Below, piece by piece: positions 35,635 to 54,955 of a stretch of DNA of 64,000 bases. Each line of letters begins with the position of its first letter. Within the stretch, counting starts at the first letter, position 1. The notes below the pieces were generated by a model. It was given only the letters and a program-made list of their open reading frames with translations, made no database searches and was not told the DNA's origin. The DNA comes from Sarcocystis neurona (lineage: Eukaryota; Apicomplexa; Conoidasida; Eucoccidiorida; Sarcocystidae). The translations under genes and the position numbers were made by a program. The stretch is taken from the NCBI GenBank assembly GCA_000727475.1, contig KL647311.1:802110-866109 (forward strand), given 5' to 3'.

Positions 35635-38600
35635 ATGGACGATGCAAACGAGAGAGCGAAGCTTTTACCGCAAACAACTGACGGCCTGGCGGCCGTAACA
35701 GGTGAAGCCGGACAGCCAGACTCGCGGAACTATGACTCGCTGAAGCGCTACATACAAGAAGTGCGAGAGATCTCTCGTGAAACCGGCAGTGCAAAAGTCG
35801 TCGAATGGATATCGGTGCCCTGCGCCGTAGCGTCTACCGTGGCGCCGTTGCTCGTTGTTACCATGTGAGTCCCACCAGCCTGGCAGTAACAGTAGTAGAA
35901 TTTGTGTTACCGCCTGTAATATTGTTTGTAGACAATACCGCCTCTGTGCAGTAGTGGAGCAGCAGAGGAGCAACTTGACCCCGACTACGACTCCGTTGCT
36001 AGATGGACTGTTACACATATTGCTTTTGCTCGCTCGATCTGCTTGTGCTCCAAAGTCTGTTGTTTCCGCTGTTGTCCGTCCACGAGATACTAACATTTTG
36101 GGCCGCAGTACCCGTAAGCTGGCGCCGTTCCTTCTTTCTTCTATTCTGCTGATGACTCAGGGAACGCAGTTTACAGCGACGCAAATTCTTTCGCGTACTG
36201 CTCGGCCTGACTGGAATTGAAACCTTCGCGGGCTTTGGCGTTCCTCCAATGATTGTTTTGTGGAGTTTGTACGCAAACGAAAATGAAACCGTCATCAGTC
36301 GTGAGTAATGCTAACGTATTACGCACGAGTATGCAGTTTTTGTGCATGTGACAGTATGCACGTATCTGCACATATGTGCTTGGGTAGGTGACACAGTTTT
36401 GTACGCGGGAACAATACAATACGTTGATCATATGGCTTCTGGCAGCGCAACCTTACACGTGTCCGTCTGCCGGGTAAGAGCTTCAGTCGCAAAGGTGAAA
36501 AAGATGCTCAGATTGCCCTGATGGGGAGGTGCGATATGATTCTCCGTATTACGTTGCATCCTTGTCATCACCTCATGTAAAGACTAAAGGGCGTCGCGTT
36601 GTGCAGCGTCCCTCCATACTCGTCTGACGGCGAAGTACATTTTCCCTCTGCCCTTTTAATACTTCACTCATTCACTTGTCGTGCCTTCCATGCTCACACG
36701 CGATAAGCGGGCGCGATTCATCTGAAGAGGGCATCTTCTAGTCTGCGTGGTGAAAAAATTGAGAGCTCGCTAGTCTCTTGTGTAACGTTGTGAACCTCGA
36801 AGATCCGCAAGAGCTTGCCTCTTTTGCCGAAATGTCCACAATCTGAGTTCCGACTGCGTCGACCTTTTGACCACACATCGGCAAGCAGCTCTTATGTGCT
36901 AGGAGTGTGAATGTGTCTTCAGCCGCTGTGGTCGCCAGAGAACGCAGGGCTGTTGGTGGCGTGATCGGGTGTCAGATAATCGTCACGATCTGTCTGGTAC
37001 TCGCTGCTGCCGCAAATCTGCACATGCGGCAAGAGAAGGCTGGAGAAGCCGGAGACTTTCCATTGGTACAGAAAGAAGCGTTTTTGATCGCTGCCTGCGA
37101 GCTGGCGAGCGCGTTTGTCTTCGTCGTGCTAGGAGTTTACAAGTGGCTCATAGCCCAGGCTATTACAAGTTTAAGCTTGAGGTACGGGCAGTTCCACTTG
37201 TCACATTTGGGGTAGAATTACGGGGTGGACGCTAAAATTGAACAGCTGCATTCAGAATTTCCCCGCAGTGATCCCCCACACGAGTCTGTCTCAAATGTGG
37301 TTGACCGTAGTGTCTCGATGCGTCCATTTTTTGAAGCAGTACGAAAAACCTCAAACGCAGACGGGTAGGCGTGCGTGACATTATTCTCCTCAGTTTTTAA
37401 CGACACCCCTGATTTTAATGCGGCCGCTTTCTACTTTTTTCGTGCGAACGTCCTGTACAAGTACGTGCTTAGACAGCCTTCATAACAGCTGATACGAAAT
37501 CAACGACTTTTGACAGCTGATTTGTGGTACTAGAAGGGCAACTCGAATTTTTCTATCGTGTAAGCTTTTTAGGAAGCGACGGCTCCTGTATAGAGTCTCC
37601 TCCATGTAGTGAAAAGTCAGAATCCGTTGTTTCATGTTCTGGCTAGTCAAGTGTGGAGTACGTTTTGAATTTGGAGTGAGAGATTCACAGTGTGCGTTTG
37701 AATCTACGTAAACAGAGAGGAACAGGCTTTCTGGACGCCACCCGCGTCCAGAGAAGACATGGATTAAAATCGGTGTCCAGCTTTGCATATGACAAAATAG
37801 ATGTGAGCTTGAAGACGTGCCGTTACCACCAAGAAGGCGTGCTGGAGGCGAAGAGCAAAATGCCCCCATACGATGACGCACACGTAGTGCTGTTCCATTC
37901 ACATTGTACTGCCGCCGTCCGTTGGCTCATACTGCATGACAGTTGTGCCAATTCCACGACTTCTAACAGGGCGGATGCTATTACCTGCTTCGCGACCGTC
38001 TACTTAAACATTCTCGCCGGCGTTGCCCACCTCTGCGATGCAGTTTCCCTCACAAGGGCTGAAACGATTACACCCGCTGGCAAGGAGGTACGAAGTAGAC
38101 AGAATCACGGTGTGGAAGAGACCACGACTCGACCGAAGAAGATTCACGCATGAACATGTGTGAGTTATTAACATTTCCGGCTTACGAGTGCAATGCCTAC
38201 CCACTGACACATCGGCGCTTTTTCAGCAGACAGTTCAAAATGCAATAAGGCTATACAAGCACACTCTGCAGGTGCATTCGGAGCACTTTTACTCCGACCC
38301 ATCGAGACACCATAAGATCAACAAAAGGAGACATATAATACATTAGCACATCCGGAAAAGGTTTGCGTAGCACCTTGAGGCACTGCGAAGGCGACAGGGG
38401 AATTTTTTACATAGAAGGGTTACCTACTAGTATATTCTGCCTGTTTCTCCAACACAGTGTGCGTCGTTTCCGACATGAAAGACCCAAAGATATTATCTGG
38501 AGAACATTGCTGAACCAGTGGCATTCTGCGGAAGCGTAGTACGTTGACAATCCCTGCGTCTGCGGAAACCAACGCATCAGCAGTAGTGGCAGATGCATGA

Positions 38601-39011
38601 CGTTTAGGCCAGTTGATAGTTACATTCAGACTTTCTTGAGCAGCTGAGTTTTCCTTCCTAAGGACTGCAGCTCTCATGCTCCTCTTTGATAAATGCTAAT
38701 TTGTCGTCAACCAGAAACGCGTGGGTCCTTCTCCCAACCGGCGAAGAAGGGCGCAAGAAGCTACGCAGTGCTCTGCGGCCACGTGCAAGCATGTGGAATG
38801 GCGGAATAGAAAGAGCGTGTTGCCTTTAGGGTGACCAGTACGGAAATGGGTGGGGGGAGTAGTGTGCAGCGGGATGAGTTATTGAATGTGATTTGGGCGT
38901 GTGCAGCGCGTTAAGTACTTCGAGTATTTCAGCCTAGCCGCCGCAGTGTTCCTCTTGGGCGCGGCTGTCTACCACCTCCGAGTAGCCGTCCATATCCCCA
39001 GGCCGATATGA
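35635..39011 (+). CDS. Six-exon multi-pass membrane protein, about 405 aa, orphan
   Basis: Exons 35635-35864, 36170-36300, 36923-37181, 37269-37364, 37691-38087 and 38907-39011 join in phase at all five introns, each with gt-ag ends; donors at introns 1 and 2 are gtgagt. Family not recognised. The cytosol-facing start is acidic and carries an acidic dileucine sorting motif (ERAKLL, residues 6-11), typical of endosome/lysosome or Golgi-endosome targeting. Predicted membrane segments: about 58-77, 85-110, 131-154, 172-197, 337-356 and 377-398. A possible N-glycosylation site (NET, about 115) follows the second. Residues 207-335 form a long soluble loop, His/Cys-containing in exon 5. Exon 5 (397 nt) is the least certain, since open frames of that size are not rare here, but its phase links exons 4 and 6, which cannot join directly. 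Start: ATGG context at 35635; two in-frame upstream ATGs would add a basic N-terminus. Confidence 0.7.
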
Positions 39012-40389
39012 AGTAAGCTGTCGTCACGAGTTCTGGAAAATCAATGTTACAGGACAATTCAACCTCAAAACACAAGCGAATAGAAAGGCTCACGTTCGCT
39101 TCCGTCTCTGTGGATGTGCCGTGTGCGTATCCTGGTGCCCATCTATCTGTACATAGATACGTTAACGTCTGTGAACCTGAAGGTCACGAGTGTCCACCTC
39201 TGTTGTTTTATTTAGCATGAACTGGCGGAGCTCTGTATCATATTATAGTTTTTTATCCTGTGAACCATGACATTCGCCTAGGTATTCAAAAATAGAGACA
39301 CAAGCAACACAACATACAAATGTAAACACATGTATATATATATATATATATGTATAGATACGCTTGTAGTATCACACTCTGCGTATCTGTGTACATATCA
39401 GAATGACATACAGATTTGCATATATACATATATATATATATATTTCTGAGTGTGTACACTAGCAACCGCATGGCGACCAGAAGCTGGGTCGGGTCAGGCC
39501 TTCCGAAACGGCAGATCACTAGCGGCGGTATTCTCAAGCTTCTGAATTTCAAAAGAGGTGACGGCGCGCTGCAGCGAGAGTACCTGTGAATGCATGCGTG
39601 GAACTTAGCAGTTCAGGTAGAGGCCGCAGCGCCCCAACAGCACATAGCCTACATGTTTCACCATTTAGGGGCAACTGCGTGTGGACTTCTGGCAGCTTAC
39701 GGATGCGGTCGAACGTGTTCATACGTGTGTGTGCACTAACAGATCCACATTTGCGAATATGCAGACGCGTCCACACATCCTGTGGACCACAAGATTAGTT
39801 TTCTTTCTTTCTCTTTGTGATGTGTACTTCTTTGTGTATTTACGCACGTACACGCTCGGATCCTGTTTTGAGAACAGGGTCTCACCTTTGAAAGTCATAT
39901 ACGCGTACAAAGACAGTGTATTTACCAGATTCGCACTCTTGTGCATGACTGCAGAGGAGTACTTCTGCACTGCTGTGTATCCGTGCCTTCCGAACACACA
40001 TACTCGTGAAGTCATCTGCAACTGCTATCCACATGTACACATATATATATATATGTATATATATGTATTACGGAGGAACGCGAATAGATATCTCGCAGGT
40101 TCAGCTCTGACGTCGATTTTCCGTGCGTGTTACGTCAGAGAAAAGCCACCGCAGTCTCTGTCGTCTTCCCCGATGCTGTTCAAAAATGAGTTCACTATTC
40201 TTTAGCTGGATGCGTTGCAGTGGACACCACACGTTTCGTCACGCAGATGCCGTAACCTGCTAAACTATGCGTTTCGCAAGCCATAGTCTTCGTCTATCTC
40301 TCGCTCGGCACTCCTGAACGTCAACGAAACCGTGGACTGTTAGATTCACACACTGAGGCCGTGAAGTTACAACTTTCCCCGTAGATGTG
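39012..40389. other. Convergent intergenic region
   Basis: Lies between the stops of the membrane protein (+) and the TTLL9-type ligase (-), so it contains only 3' ends. TA/TATG microsatellites at about 39330-39355, 39420-39445 and 40040-40070. No coding exon recognised. Confidence 0.55.
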
Positions 40390-47009
<6,620 letters not shown>

Positions 47010-49670
47010 TGGGCTGCTGAAGAGTACGTGTGTCAACGCGGTTTTTGTGCAGCGGTGCCCAATTCTACGGTATCTGTGTAGGGGCGCCACCTGCATTAAA
47101 AATTTTCCTGTAGCGAAATTGCGAAGCTCCCACCTTCCATCGCATGAATGTCAGCAGTTCTAATAAACCAGCTTGCAGGGGCGGAAATCAAATTAAAACA
47201 AGCAAGAACGCCAAACTCAAGCCCTGGCGTGCAATGGTGTGCTCTTCGCCTCAAAGCGTTTCAAGGCAAGGGTAGTCTGAGATGAAGACAATACTACACA
47301 ATACACCTTCTTGTGAAACGTAAAACATAACGCTTCTCAAGTCCGCCCCGCTCCTCCATGGCATGCGCTTCCCGGTGAGACACACGCTTAAAACATCGGG
47401 ATGGCAGCGTCGCTGGATAAGACCATACGCCTACGAAAGCTGTTGTGCTGACCTTTGACTATCTTTGCCCAAGTGTTTTCGTAGAAACTCGGACATGTTG
47501 TGCACCGGCAGAACTACGGCAACGGGGAGTAGGACACGCCGACCTCCGTTAGCGCCGCTGTTAGTACTTCTGACGCACACTTCTTTAATTTTGCCAGCGT
47601 TGTTACCTGGACATGATAGGACATTACAATGAGGAAAATTTCACAAGAAGAACCTTCGTGCACCGTTCTCTCTGACGCGGTGCCCCCAACCGCTAAGGTC
47701 ACGATCGTGTACGCGTGGCAAAGCATCGACGTGGTTTAAACCAGCAAATGGATTAACTGCTTGGAGTGCTTATTAGTCGAGGTTGTTTGTTGTGCTTTCA
47801 TTACTGGATATCGGTGAATCCACACTCTGGATAACATGCTTCTGCGCCTCAGCCGCAGAAGACGTACAACATGCATCAACGGATGATACGCTTTTTTGCA
47901 CCTGGAAGAATGCGCCCTACCAAATTACGGTCCCTTCAGCTGCCAGTAGACTTCTCCCGTTTGTAAACCGGCACCCTGACACTTATTCGGCCAATTTTAC
48001 AGAGCTAGAAGCACCTAATTCTACGTGTTACTCTGCGCAAAGTCGGAGGCTAAATGCTGCGAAGTAACACTGCAAACGAACAGGCGAAATGGGAGAAACG
48101 TTATGTATTGTTTTGCCGTTCTCGACAGCCGGTTTGCTTCAAGACAGCTTCTCAAGCGCCCGGAGGGAGGCGATACAAATTAGCGTGTCTACAGAAATGA
48201 GAAATCAGCGTTAAAATACTCCCACCAGCATCCGCGTGTCAGAGTCGCAGGCGAAGCACATTAATTGTAGGTCACCAACCAGCCAACGCCCGGGCTTGCA
48301 GTTGTGGGGGCTCTACGTCATCCTGAGCTTACACGGGAGAAGATGTCGATGTCGTCTAGTTAGGCACCAAGAATAAACCGGCTCGAACAACCGACGACGA
48401 CGGTCGTGGAATTTGTCCACAATCGTATCCGAGAAAAAGTGCCTATGCGCAACGCGGCAACTGCCACCGTAGTTCGGGAAAAAAAAATAACGCCTCCCTC
48501 GCATGATCGAGGGCGTCAAGCCTTCCAGACAGCAAAATGTGTCCAAGTGGCAGGGCCCACATTCGCATGCGGTGGTGTAAACATTTGGAAGGTTTCGTCA
48601 CCGGCTGCGCGCAACTCAAGACGTGCTGGTGCTGCCTGAATGAGCTGCACTATCAGCTGAACATTTCGGGTGTTAAAATCTGCCGTGCACGCGAATCTAC
48701 ACAAGTAGTTTCAACGTGCTACCGATAGCGGATTATGACCGCTTTGTAGTGCGTCAAATGTCGGTCGACCACAAGACAAAAGCCTCCGCCTAAGGCAGGT
48801 TCCAGCAGGTGGATGCCTGATTCACTATCACCAGGGACTTCTTGAGTGGCAGTGAATGTGCATCATCACGACCGCGTCACCCGGGTGGAATGAGGAGCCC
48901 TTGTACGAAATACTGATCCAGACTGTGTACCGCTCCTACGGCGGCACTATGGAAAGTGAAGTAAGTTTCACTTTGGACAGCTGCTGGGGCATTACGGAGA
49001 ATCGTAAACAGCGTCGCGTCCTGCGGTATTACGGTCCTACTCAACTGGTCACGAAAAACACATCTCGCCACCGCCGTTATCCATAAGAAAAGCCGCCCAC
49101 AAAATCTCAAGAAACCTAATTTGCACTGAAAACCGGTGTGATGGTCTGATGCTCTCTGGTGTCAAGATGCAGTAATATCTAGAAGCCTGCTGGTGCTTCT
49201 CGCATTCGGGACGCGCCGTACAGCAACACATAATAAGGAAGGTAGATCCGGATGACTCCACTTCACAACGTTAAACCAGCGCCTGCTGGTGCAGCAAAGT
49301 CTCGTTCTGAAATGACTAACGACATGTTACAGAGGACTCTACTTGGCCCAAATCTCTCTATAGACGCAGTTTCCTGTCTTTTACCTTGAGCTTCTTAACG
49401 AACAAGCAAACGAGCGCGCCCGACGTGAATGCACGTACAGGAAGGGTCAGACTTTTGCGTCTTTGCATGATCTCGTTGTTGCGCCGTACAGTGTGTTTTC
49501 TCTCACCTCGTCCGTAAAAAGGCAAAAAAGAGCATTTAGGTAATTAGAGTCAAGAGCAAATCGGCCGCTAGCAAGGAGGGTCCGAATTCTTTCGACGCGC
49601 GCGAAGTTTTCGCGCTCAACTCGTCTCTTGTCTGGTGCGTCCGCCTAGCCGGAAAGAGTGTCCTGTGCAG
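47010..49670. other. Region without a confident gene, exon-like pieces
   Basis: Upstream region of the TTLL9-type gene followed by unlinked exon candidates on the plus strand. 47623-47696 is an ATG-started segment ending at a gt. 47858 to about 47962 lies between gccgcag and gtaaac and reads as very basic text (KTYNMHQRMIRFFAPGRM). 48856-48960 starts with ATG and ends at GAA|gtaagt. On the minus strand, about 48640-48516 is also coherent and ends in a stop. Phases do not chain into one gene. Confidence 0.35.
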
Positions 49671-50618
49671 TCATCCGCAGACTCAGGCACCCAGTCACAT
49701 GTAGAAAAACGCACAGGTATTTTTCCGCGTGAAGAACAACACTCACGCACCGGAGAACTCAATAGAATTCGCACTTTGATACGAACTTTGACTCCAACCG
49801 CTAAAACTCTTGCCGCTCCACAGCACTGACAGGCGAAATGCCTACTGCTTGTATTACGCCTGTTCCGGAAGGCCGCACCTTGTGCGAAAAGGTACGCATC
49901 TCTGTCTCCAGTGCCCTGATTGCGGCGGGCTACACTGCACGCGCTCGATGCGTTGTTACATTTGTACGCAGGGTGAAGTCGTTGTCGGCTTCTTCGTGTC
50001 CTCTCACCTACAGTTGCTAGCTGCATTGATCGGACGTCAGGTGAGAGTCATTGAATCAAAATGCAATTGTGCATACCTCCAACCAGGGGTCGGATAAACG
50101 CCCTTTTCCTGACTCAATATTCTCGTCGGAAACTAACGAGCACTGGCGTTAGAAGAGTCTTATTCCCAACAAGCTGCAGTTTCACGTCTGCGTTAATGCT
50201 GCACCGGAAGGAGGATGCTACGTGCGCCTACCCCTTCACAGGCGCTCAAGGGCGGAATGCCCATGGGATGCTGCGACCGCGATCCCCACGTGATAGACGA
50301 GATGTTTGGCCGCGGGAAAGATTTGAGAAGCCCCATCGCCGTGTCGAGATCCTTCGCGATCTCGACTTCGCGTTTCACCCTATGTTTCCCCCCCCGGGGG
50401 GGCGCTGGGCAGGCTGGGGTACTCACTGGGAAAGAGCAAAACAGCGTCTTCTTGAGGCGAGGGAAGAAGAGATGAGAAGGAAGCGCGTCTCTGGGTCGAA
50501 GAGGCCGAAAAAGGAAGATGCTTCTCACGGGCTGGAAGAGAGCAAGCAGGAGAAGTCTCTGTTTAAGTGCGCTTGGAAATGCGTGTGCAAGATGTTTAGG
50601 CGTGACACCAAAAAGTGA
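49671..50618 (+). CDS. Partial Cys-rich, putative zinc-binding orphan gene (3' exons)
   Basis: Three exons keep phase: 49671-49716 (gtgcag / gtattt), 49824-49972 (ctccacag / gtgaag) and 50242-50618 (cttcacag / stop). The middle exon carries eight cysteines, including a cluster C-x2-C-x4-C-x5-C-x2-C (CPDCGGLHCTRSMRCYIC, about residues 45-62 of the joined piece) that resembles a zinc-binding knot. The last exon is Arg/Trp-rich (RFEKPHRRVEILRDLDFAF), then Pro/Gly-Trp (MFPPPGGRWAGWGTHW), then a Glu/Arg/Lys helix and a Lys-rich tail. Family not recognised. The middle exon also has an open second frame, so that part is uncertain; the last exon's composition makes it the strongest piece. Upstream exons and start not found. 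Confidence 0.45.
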
Positions 50619-53047
50619 AAGCATGAAGGAACTTTTGGCAGGAATTGTTGGTAATCAGAGTGGCCGGGAAAGGCAAGGCGCACACGTGATATAGCGGGCC
50701 TATTGTTTGTTTGTCTGTAATCACTGTGCAATCCTGGACGGAACAAGCTCTGCCTGGTGTTCAGCTGAGCGTGGAAAAGATCAGCAGAAAAACAGAGTGC
50801 TTCGTTCCTTATCGATCCCGATGTGGAATAGACAAGGGGCGAGTGGATCTGGCTTCAGGGAAGCAATTTGTTTTGAGCAGTGCATGTGTCGCCTCGCACG
50901 TGCAGACGATGCATACAGGCCTTTTACAGGTGCACAGATGGTGGGGGCTCTGGACCGAGTTTCTCACAGGCGTGGCGGGAAGAAAGTTCTTCGAGGGATG
51001 AAGAGACTCGCGCCTTGCCGCGCCGCGCTAACGTCGCCCTTTATGGTGCATTGTTCGGAAGCGTGCTAGTCGAAATTTTGTATCTGTGTCAGAACTCCAT
51101 TCATGCATGGCCACAAACTCCGAATATATTGTATACATTAAGATATATATATATATCATATGTATCTGTGTGTATTCTAACACTGCGCTGATCGACAAGC
51201 TCCCAGTATAATAACTTTTTGCGGAAATCAAAGTTATGCCAATAGTGGTGATTGTAATATTAGATTAGGAGCGCGGCTGACAATAAGGAGACGAGATCGT
51301 ACGTATAGTGAGTTCGACTGATTTCTCATTCCATGTACCTGTTTGTTTGTATGAACACCTGTCTGCGAACGGTACATCTCCGGAATCATTTTGCCTGCAC
51401 GCGTGGCGTTCAAGCGCGCACTTTCATCCTACGTGCTCAGGTGTATGTGCGCAGTACACTTTTTGGTGCCATGGAGCTCCAGATGCAGCATTGAGCAGCA
51501 TCATAACCCTGGAGGGCGGAAAGCTGCTGTAGTTGCACCCCGATGTTCAATGTTCACGTACAAACTCCAAGACAATAAACAAGGCTTAGGAGATTTTCGG
51601 CACGGACATGTATTAGTAGGTGCGCTGCAGCCGTTCGGCTAGTTCAAGATGTGTCTTCTGTAACTCTTGAACCCCCCTACCGGCACGGGCGTGCATCTCA
51701 TGGCGAATCGCACTACACAACCAGCACTGCCTCGCCTTGCCTACTTCTTGACGTCACAGTCTTCACTGCAGCACCACTGCCGGAGCGCAGGACCCAGTTC
51801 GAACTTTGGCCCATTTTCCTCGTTATCAATACGTGCACTGGAGACCAGGCAGACACCTGTCCATAACTATGTAACTACAGGCGGGGACAGCCCTCCGTTG
51901 TCGACCCAAGCCGCCCCAGTGGGTTAACTACTCACCGCTCGTACGCGCATAAAATTTTGGAAAGGGGGCGTCGACGCTTTAAGAGCACGCTAGACAGATA
52001 TTTGTCGAGATTGACATCACCGTTGCCCCGTCTGCATTTGCCACGCTTTGTTCAAATCAGGAAGTACTAATCTGGATCGGTTAGCTGTTGACGCCATACT
52101 GACCTCATGGTCAGCCACGTGCTGCAGTATGTGTGTGCACTATCTGCGAATGCGTGCGTGTGGGTGCTGTGTATGGCGAGGGAAGGGGTCTCTACACATA
52201 ACTCCTACTTACAAAGTAGGGGCCTGACGCACTTACCGCGGACGGGAGAAGATTTCAAGTACGTATGTTTGATGATGACTGCGCCGCGGAGGGTCCACTG
52301 AGGAACAGTCCATCTTGCACGCAAATATGCATGCACAAACTTTCGCCCGTGCCGATGACGACTAACATCCTTCGTACCCGACGTCAAACGCTCATATACG
52401 ATGACGGGAGGCATTCGACGCAAACTTCGTCTTCTGTCGGCGGTAATTGATGATGAGTGGCTCGGTTCACTTTCTTCCTCGTGCGCGGGCGAGACCACCC
52501 ACGGATGCCGCTCACTCCTGGTATGACGCGCGGGTCTGCACATGTTATCCTGTGGCCGAGCAGCAACGCTTTCACCGAACGCCTCTAATGCACATGTGTA
52601 CACAAACGTAAATACGCACGCACATACCTAATTTCTGGGCTACGTATCCATACGAGTATGCGCCTGCGTCCCCTCGTATGTATCTTCGTATATGTAGGTA
52701 CACCGACCACCCACCGCTGAAAACATTACGTCTACAATAATATATATAGTAATGCTCTGGCCCACGTGGTCGTGTTCGAGCGCTGATAGGTTCAACTTCT
52801 ACAGCACCGTACCTTACTCATAAAATGCCTAGAGCACCGGCGCCACGAGCCTTCTCAAGGTGCGGGCGCGCGGCGCATGCACGTGACTGTACACAACAAG
52901 CTACCAGCAACAACGTACGCATGAAGATCTACGTGGCGTGCCATCAGATTCTTTCTCTCCTCGTGGTACGTTCAGCGATCCTGACACCTACAAAGACAAA
53001 TCTATGTGTTCATATCTATCTATGTGTCTGCAGTTCCGCCACTAAGC
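50619..53047. other. Region without a confident gene
   Basis: At 50938, after a strong acceptor (ccttttacag), all three plus frames stay open for a while. One reads VHRWWGLWTEFLTGVAGRKF then stops near 51002; another continues with a possible membrane segment. None was linked to neighbours. TA microsatellites lie at 51150-51165 and 52740-52750. A plus ATG at 52825 starts a basic frame ending at GTG|gtacgt (52965), a possible first exon with no partner. Confidence 0.35.
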
Positions 53048-53546
53048 ATGTCGACCCCAAAGCATAGCAGCAGGGATGTGACGGTGTCTATACTTGCGTT
53101 TCCGGCTCCACTCGTTTCTTTCCCTCAGCCCACGCGACTTACTGCCCAGCAGTTCCGTAGCAGGTAGTTGTAGAATAGAACTGCTAAAAAAACACCGGTT
53201 CTGCACGCGGCCACGTTGCGTACACACTCAACATGTGCCGTACGGTACCTCTGTGAAACGGCGGAACGCACTTCCTTCGTCAGTTTGCTCGGTAACACCT
53301 CACTGCAACTCACGCAGCGACGTCCTTGCTCCCACGCTTCTACCTCTCTGTCTATCGTGTATCTCTCTGCCTGCATCTGCTCTCTCGTGTGTGCACGTAT
53401 TTCCGTGTTTGCCTCTATAGGTTGCCCCGCCGCTGTAGACCACGTCTTTTTTTTTTACAGGGGTGTGTTTTGCTGCTCACAAAGATAGAAACGTGCTTTG
53501 CACGCAGCTAGCACGACCCGAGGAGGGGAAACCCTCAACAGTGTGA
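53048..53546 (+). CDS. Possible small orphan gene (about 69 aa)
   Basis: A first exon, 53048-53163, starts with ATG (MSTPKHSSRDVTVSILAF...) and ends GTAGCAG|gtagtt with two bases left. A last exon, 53461-53546, follows a very strong acceptor (12 pyrimidines then acag), reads GVCFAAHKDRNVLCTQLA, and ends in a stop. Phases do not join directly. An 8-nt exon (TTTGCTCG between gtcag and gtaaca, about 53283-53290) would fix this, but so small an exon is speculative. No family recognised; the two ends may belong to different genes. Confidence 0.3.
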
Positions 53547-54955
53547 ATGGTAGGAACCTCTTGTCAAGCACAAATCACATCCGCACGAACAACAAGCACC
53601 AAGTAGGCCCCACTCTCACGACAAACGAGGTTATTCTCTTCTCTGCAGCCGAGAGTTTCTCTCTTTCTTCGTATTTACGAGGCAAGACACTCGGTGTCAC
53701 AGAAGCCTACATTACCGCGGTAAAAGACTTCCCTACGGAGCGGAGGACTCGAAGTGCGCTACGTACTGTTGCCGCACGCCGCTGCGTGTCCTACACCCGG
53801 TGTGCAAAAAGGAAAGCTAGTATTTCTTCTTTGATATTCAATGTGTGGAAGCATTCCACCCGCCAAAGCAGTTCACGACGATGTGCCAGCGTCGAAGGGT
53901 ATTCGTAATGAAAATCTTTCCTTTGTTGCACACACGGCTACATTTCACAGGCACATCTTGGCGTGTGATTTTGCATGGGAGACAGAGTTTTCTTCTCGCC
54001 TACTTATCCTTTTTCGTAAGGCTCTCCTTCTTCTTCTGAGCGCCCGCGAAGCGCAAAACACTACGTCACAGATAGCAATATCGTCGTTGGCACACACGCC
54101 TGGCAGAGGCACACACAACATGTAGATAGTGTTGTATATAGGCACATGTGCCCTACACACGCAGATATTAACGTATTCACACAAAGGAACCTAAAATCTC
54201 CATGTGGAAGTAGACCATTCTTCGCTAAAAATCTAGCCAAAGCCCGTATCTGTATGTCTTCGTACAAATATACATAAATATATATACATACATAGCTGTG
54301 AAACGCAGGAGGAATACGTGAAGTGTATGCCCCGCCTCACGGCGTCTTTTGTGCCGTCTTGCGATGTATGCGTACCTATCGGAATACACGCATATTTATA
54401 AGATATCTTGTTTGGTTCATCCATCATTCCCCTTCTACATTTCCATCTGTGTGTATATGTATGTGTATATATATATATATATATGTTTCTCCATACATAT
54501 CGTCTACCTATATACTTATATATATATATATATATATGTATAATAAACAGGTACAGGTGCGTGTCTACCTATTCGCATGTACACGACTCCAGCTCTTTTT
54601 CTCTCGCTCTCCCCAGGCTTTTTAAACGTAGTATGTCTCTCCTCTTCGGCCTCCTTGTGTTGGTCCGTTCCTCCACGTGTAAATATCCGCACAGATACAT
54701 GCATCCCTATCTATATATATATATATGTATATATGAGAGCGCACGCACAGGTGTTGCACCGGTGACTCTGCTGCTGCTTACAGGCCGCGCAGACGAGCTG
54801 CTGGGCAGCACGGCGTTGTTGCCATGTGCTGGTGGTGCCTGTACGGGGCAGCGCAAGCATGAAGCCCAAAGGGCTGACGTGTAGAGCAGTCAACGAAAAT
54901 ATAGACAGGCCGCTTCTACGGCACTGTTCAGAGCAGCAGCAGCTCGTTGTCAGAT
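53547..54955. other. Upstream region of the methyltransferase gene
   Basis: Contains TA/TATG microsatellites at about 54465-54545 and 54710-54735 and short open segments without motifs (53498-53908, +, is the longest). It may hold a promoter or 5' exon of the following gene; none could be identified. Confidence 0.4.
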
